A DNA stretch of 52,439 nt from assembly GCA_016195725.1 (NCBI GenBank), contig JACPZB010000086.1, positions 1-52,439 of the forward strand. The letters run 5' to 3'. The stretch is from Deltaproteobacteria bacterium (GTDB lineage: Bacteria; Desulfobacterota; GWC2-55-46; UBA9637). A program made the translations under genes and the position numbers. The notes under the pieces are model-generated. The model saw nothing but the letters and a program-made list of their open reading frames with translations, was not told the DNA's origin and did no database searches. Shown piece after piece: positions 51,154-52,439 of the stretch; positions within the stretch are counted from its first letter, which is position 1, and each line of letters opens with the position of its first letter.

Positions 51154-52439
51154 TCACAGCTTTACCACCTTTGCAGATATTATGTGCGGCAGTTTTAAAA
51201 GTTTTGAAAGTAGCTCCGCCGGCAGCGGTGTGTCTATATTCCATACTGACACAGCCTCGCCGCCAATTGCCTGTCTGCCGAGATGCAGCCTTGCTATATT
51301 GATATTGCCTGTGCCGAGCAGAGTGCCCACATTGCCGATAACACCGGGCTTGTCATAATTGTGAAGCACAAGGAGGTATCCTTCGGGCACAGCATCCAGA
51401 AAAAATTTATCCATCCTTACTATCCTCGGTTCTTTCTTGCCGAAGAGGGCGCCTTCTATAAGATTTTCCGATTCTTTTGTCTTTACCTTGATTGTAATGC
51501 TGCTGGCAAAATCAATAGCCCTTGAACTTTTTATCTCCACTACCTTTATGCCGCGCTCCTTTGCCACAAACGGCGCATTCACAAAATTTACCTGCTGATC
51601 CATCAACTGATCAAGCAGCCCTTTTATCGCGGCAATGGTAACCGGCGCCACATCGTAAGAAACCACATCGCCGCTGTATTCTACGGCAACCTCTTCTATG
51701 CCGCCTTTGAGAACTTGCCCCTGAAAACTCCCCAGCTTTTCAGCAAGCGTGATATAAGGACTAAGGCTTGCAAGCAGTTCTGCAGGCACGGACGGGACAT
51801 TTACCGCGTTTCTAATCGTCCCGCGCACGAGATAATCCACGATCTGCTCTGCTATGGCAATGGCCACATTTTCCTGCGCCTCTGCAGTTGATGCGCCGAG
51901 ATGCGGCGTCAAGATTACCTCTTCCATTTGTAAAAGAGGATTATCAGGCAGTGCCGGCTCTTTTTCAAACACATCCATTGCCGCGCCCGATACAATACCG
52001 CTCTTTATGGCATCGCACAAATCCTTTTCATTTACTATTCCGCCTCTGGCGCAATTTATAATCTTTACGCCTTTTTTCATCTTTTTAAAGGCTTCTTTGC
52101 TTATTAGATTTTTTGTCTCATTGGTAAGCGGGACATGAATGGATATAAAATCGCTCTTCTTATACAATTCATCGAGAGATACTTGTTCAACCCCCATCCT
52201 GTTGGCAGCATCCTGCGAAAGATACGGGTCGTAGGCAATCACATTCATCTTGAGCCCCTGCGCCCTGTCCGCGACAACGCTTCCGATATTGCCCACGCCG
52301 AGGATGCCGAGGGTCTTGCCCGTCACCTCAGTGCCTTCAAATTTTTTCTTCTCCCATTCCCCTTTGCGCATCGAGGCCGTTGCCTGCGGAATCTTTCGCG
52401 CCAAGGCCATGAGCATGGAGACCGCATGTTCCGCAGTGG
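51154..52439 (-). CDS. serA: D-3-phosphoglycerate dehydrogenase, N-terminus outside window
   Basis: TAEHAVSMLMALARKIPQATASMRKGEWEKKKFEGTEVTGKTLGILGVGNIGSVVADRAQG; C-terminal ACT domain; frame open to window edge. Confidence 0.95.
   Translation of the reverse strand, partial: TAEHAVSMLMALARKIPQATASMRKGEWEKKKFEGTEVTGKTLGILGVGNIGSVVADRAQGLKMNVIAYDPYLSQDAANRMGVEQVSLDELYKKSDFISIHVPLTNETKNLISKEAFKKMKKGVKIINCARGGIVNEKDLCDAIKSGIVSGAAMDVFEKEPALPDNPLLQMEEVILTPHLGASTAEAQENVAIAIAEQIVDYLVRGTIRNAVNVPSVPAELLASLSPYITLAEKLGSFQGQVLKGGIEEVAVEYSGDVVSYDVAPVTIAAIKGLLDQLMDQQVNFVNAPFVAKERGIKVVEIKSSRAIDFASSITIKVKTKESENLIEGALFGKKEPRIVRMDKFFLDAVPEGYLLVLHNYDKPGVIGNVGTLLGTGNINIARLHLGRQAIGGEAVSVWNIDTPLPAELLSKLLKLPHIISAKVVKL

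Overview
A 52.4 kb window of a bacterial chromosome. The ORF track lists no large element machinery and I saw none. Most of the content is core genes: an rtcA/marC/hpt block, queC, dgt, mtnA, moeA, mltD, a B12-type radical SAM gene, mfd, a tgt-yajC-secD-secF operon, typA, an mnmE-yidC-yidD-rnpA-rpmH cluster, suhB, a KamA-family aminomutase, rarA, moaD/moaE/mogA, rhomboid-HIT-IHF-sppA-rpsA, tRNA-Glu, tRNA-Lys, purA, hisZ and serA (partial). Accessory content includes a secreted WD40-caspase protein with a degenerate N-terminal paralogue fragment and a lipoprotein beside it, and a large NHL/TPR protein (1..2562, minus) that the ORF track misses because it runs off the edge. The most unusual signal is a dense set of about 16 repeat elements. 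Each has two facing arrays of degenerate short tandem words (mostly 7 nt, sometimes 9 nt) around a short, often A/T-rich spacer, with the two arms roughly complementary. The word differs between loci but the architecture is the same. They lie between genes, across start/stop codons, and in frame inside conserved genes (tgt, mfd, queC, the hisZ N-terminus, the MltD signal peptide). They resemble cyanobacterial heptanucleotide STRR sequences and, where they are inserted in frame, Rickettsia palindromic elements. All calls come from reading the sequence; no database search or folding was run.
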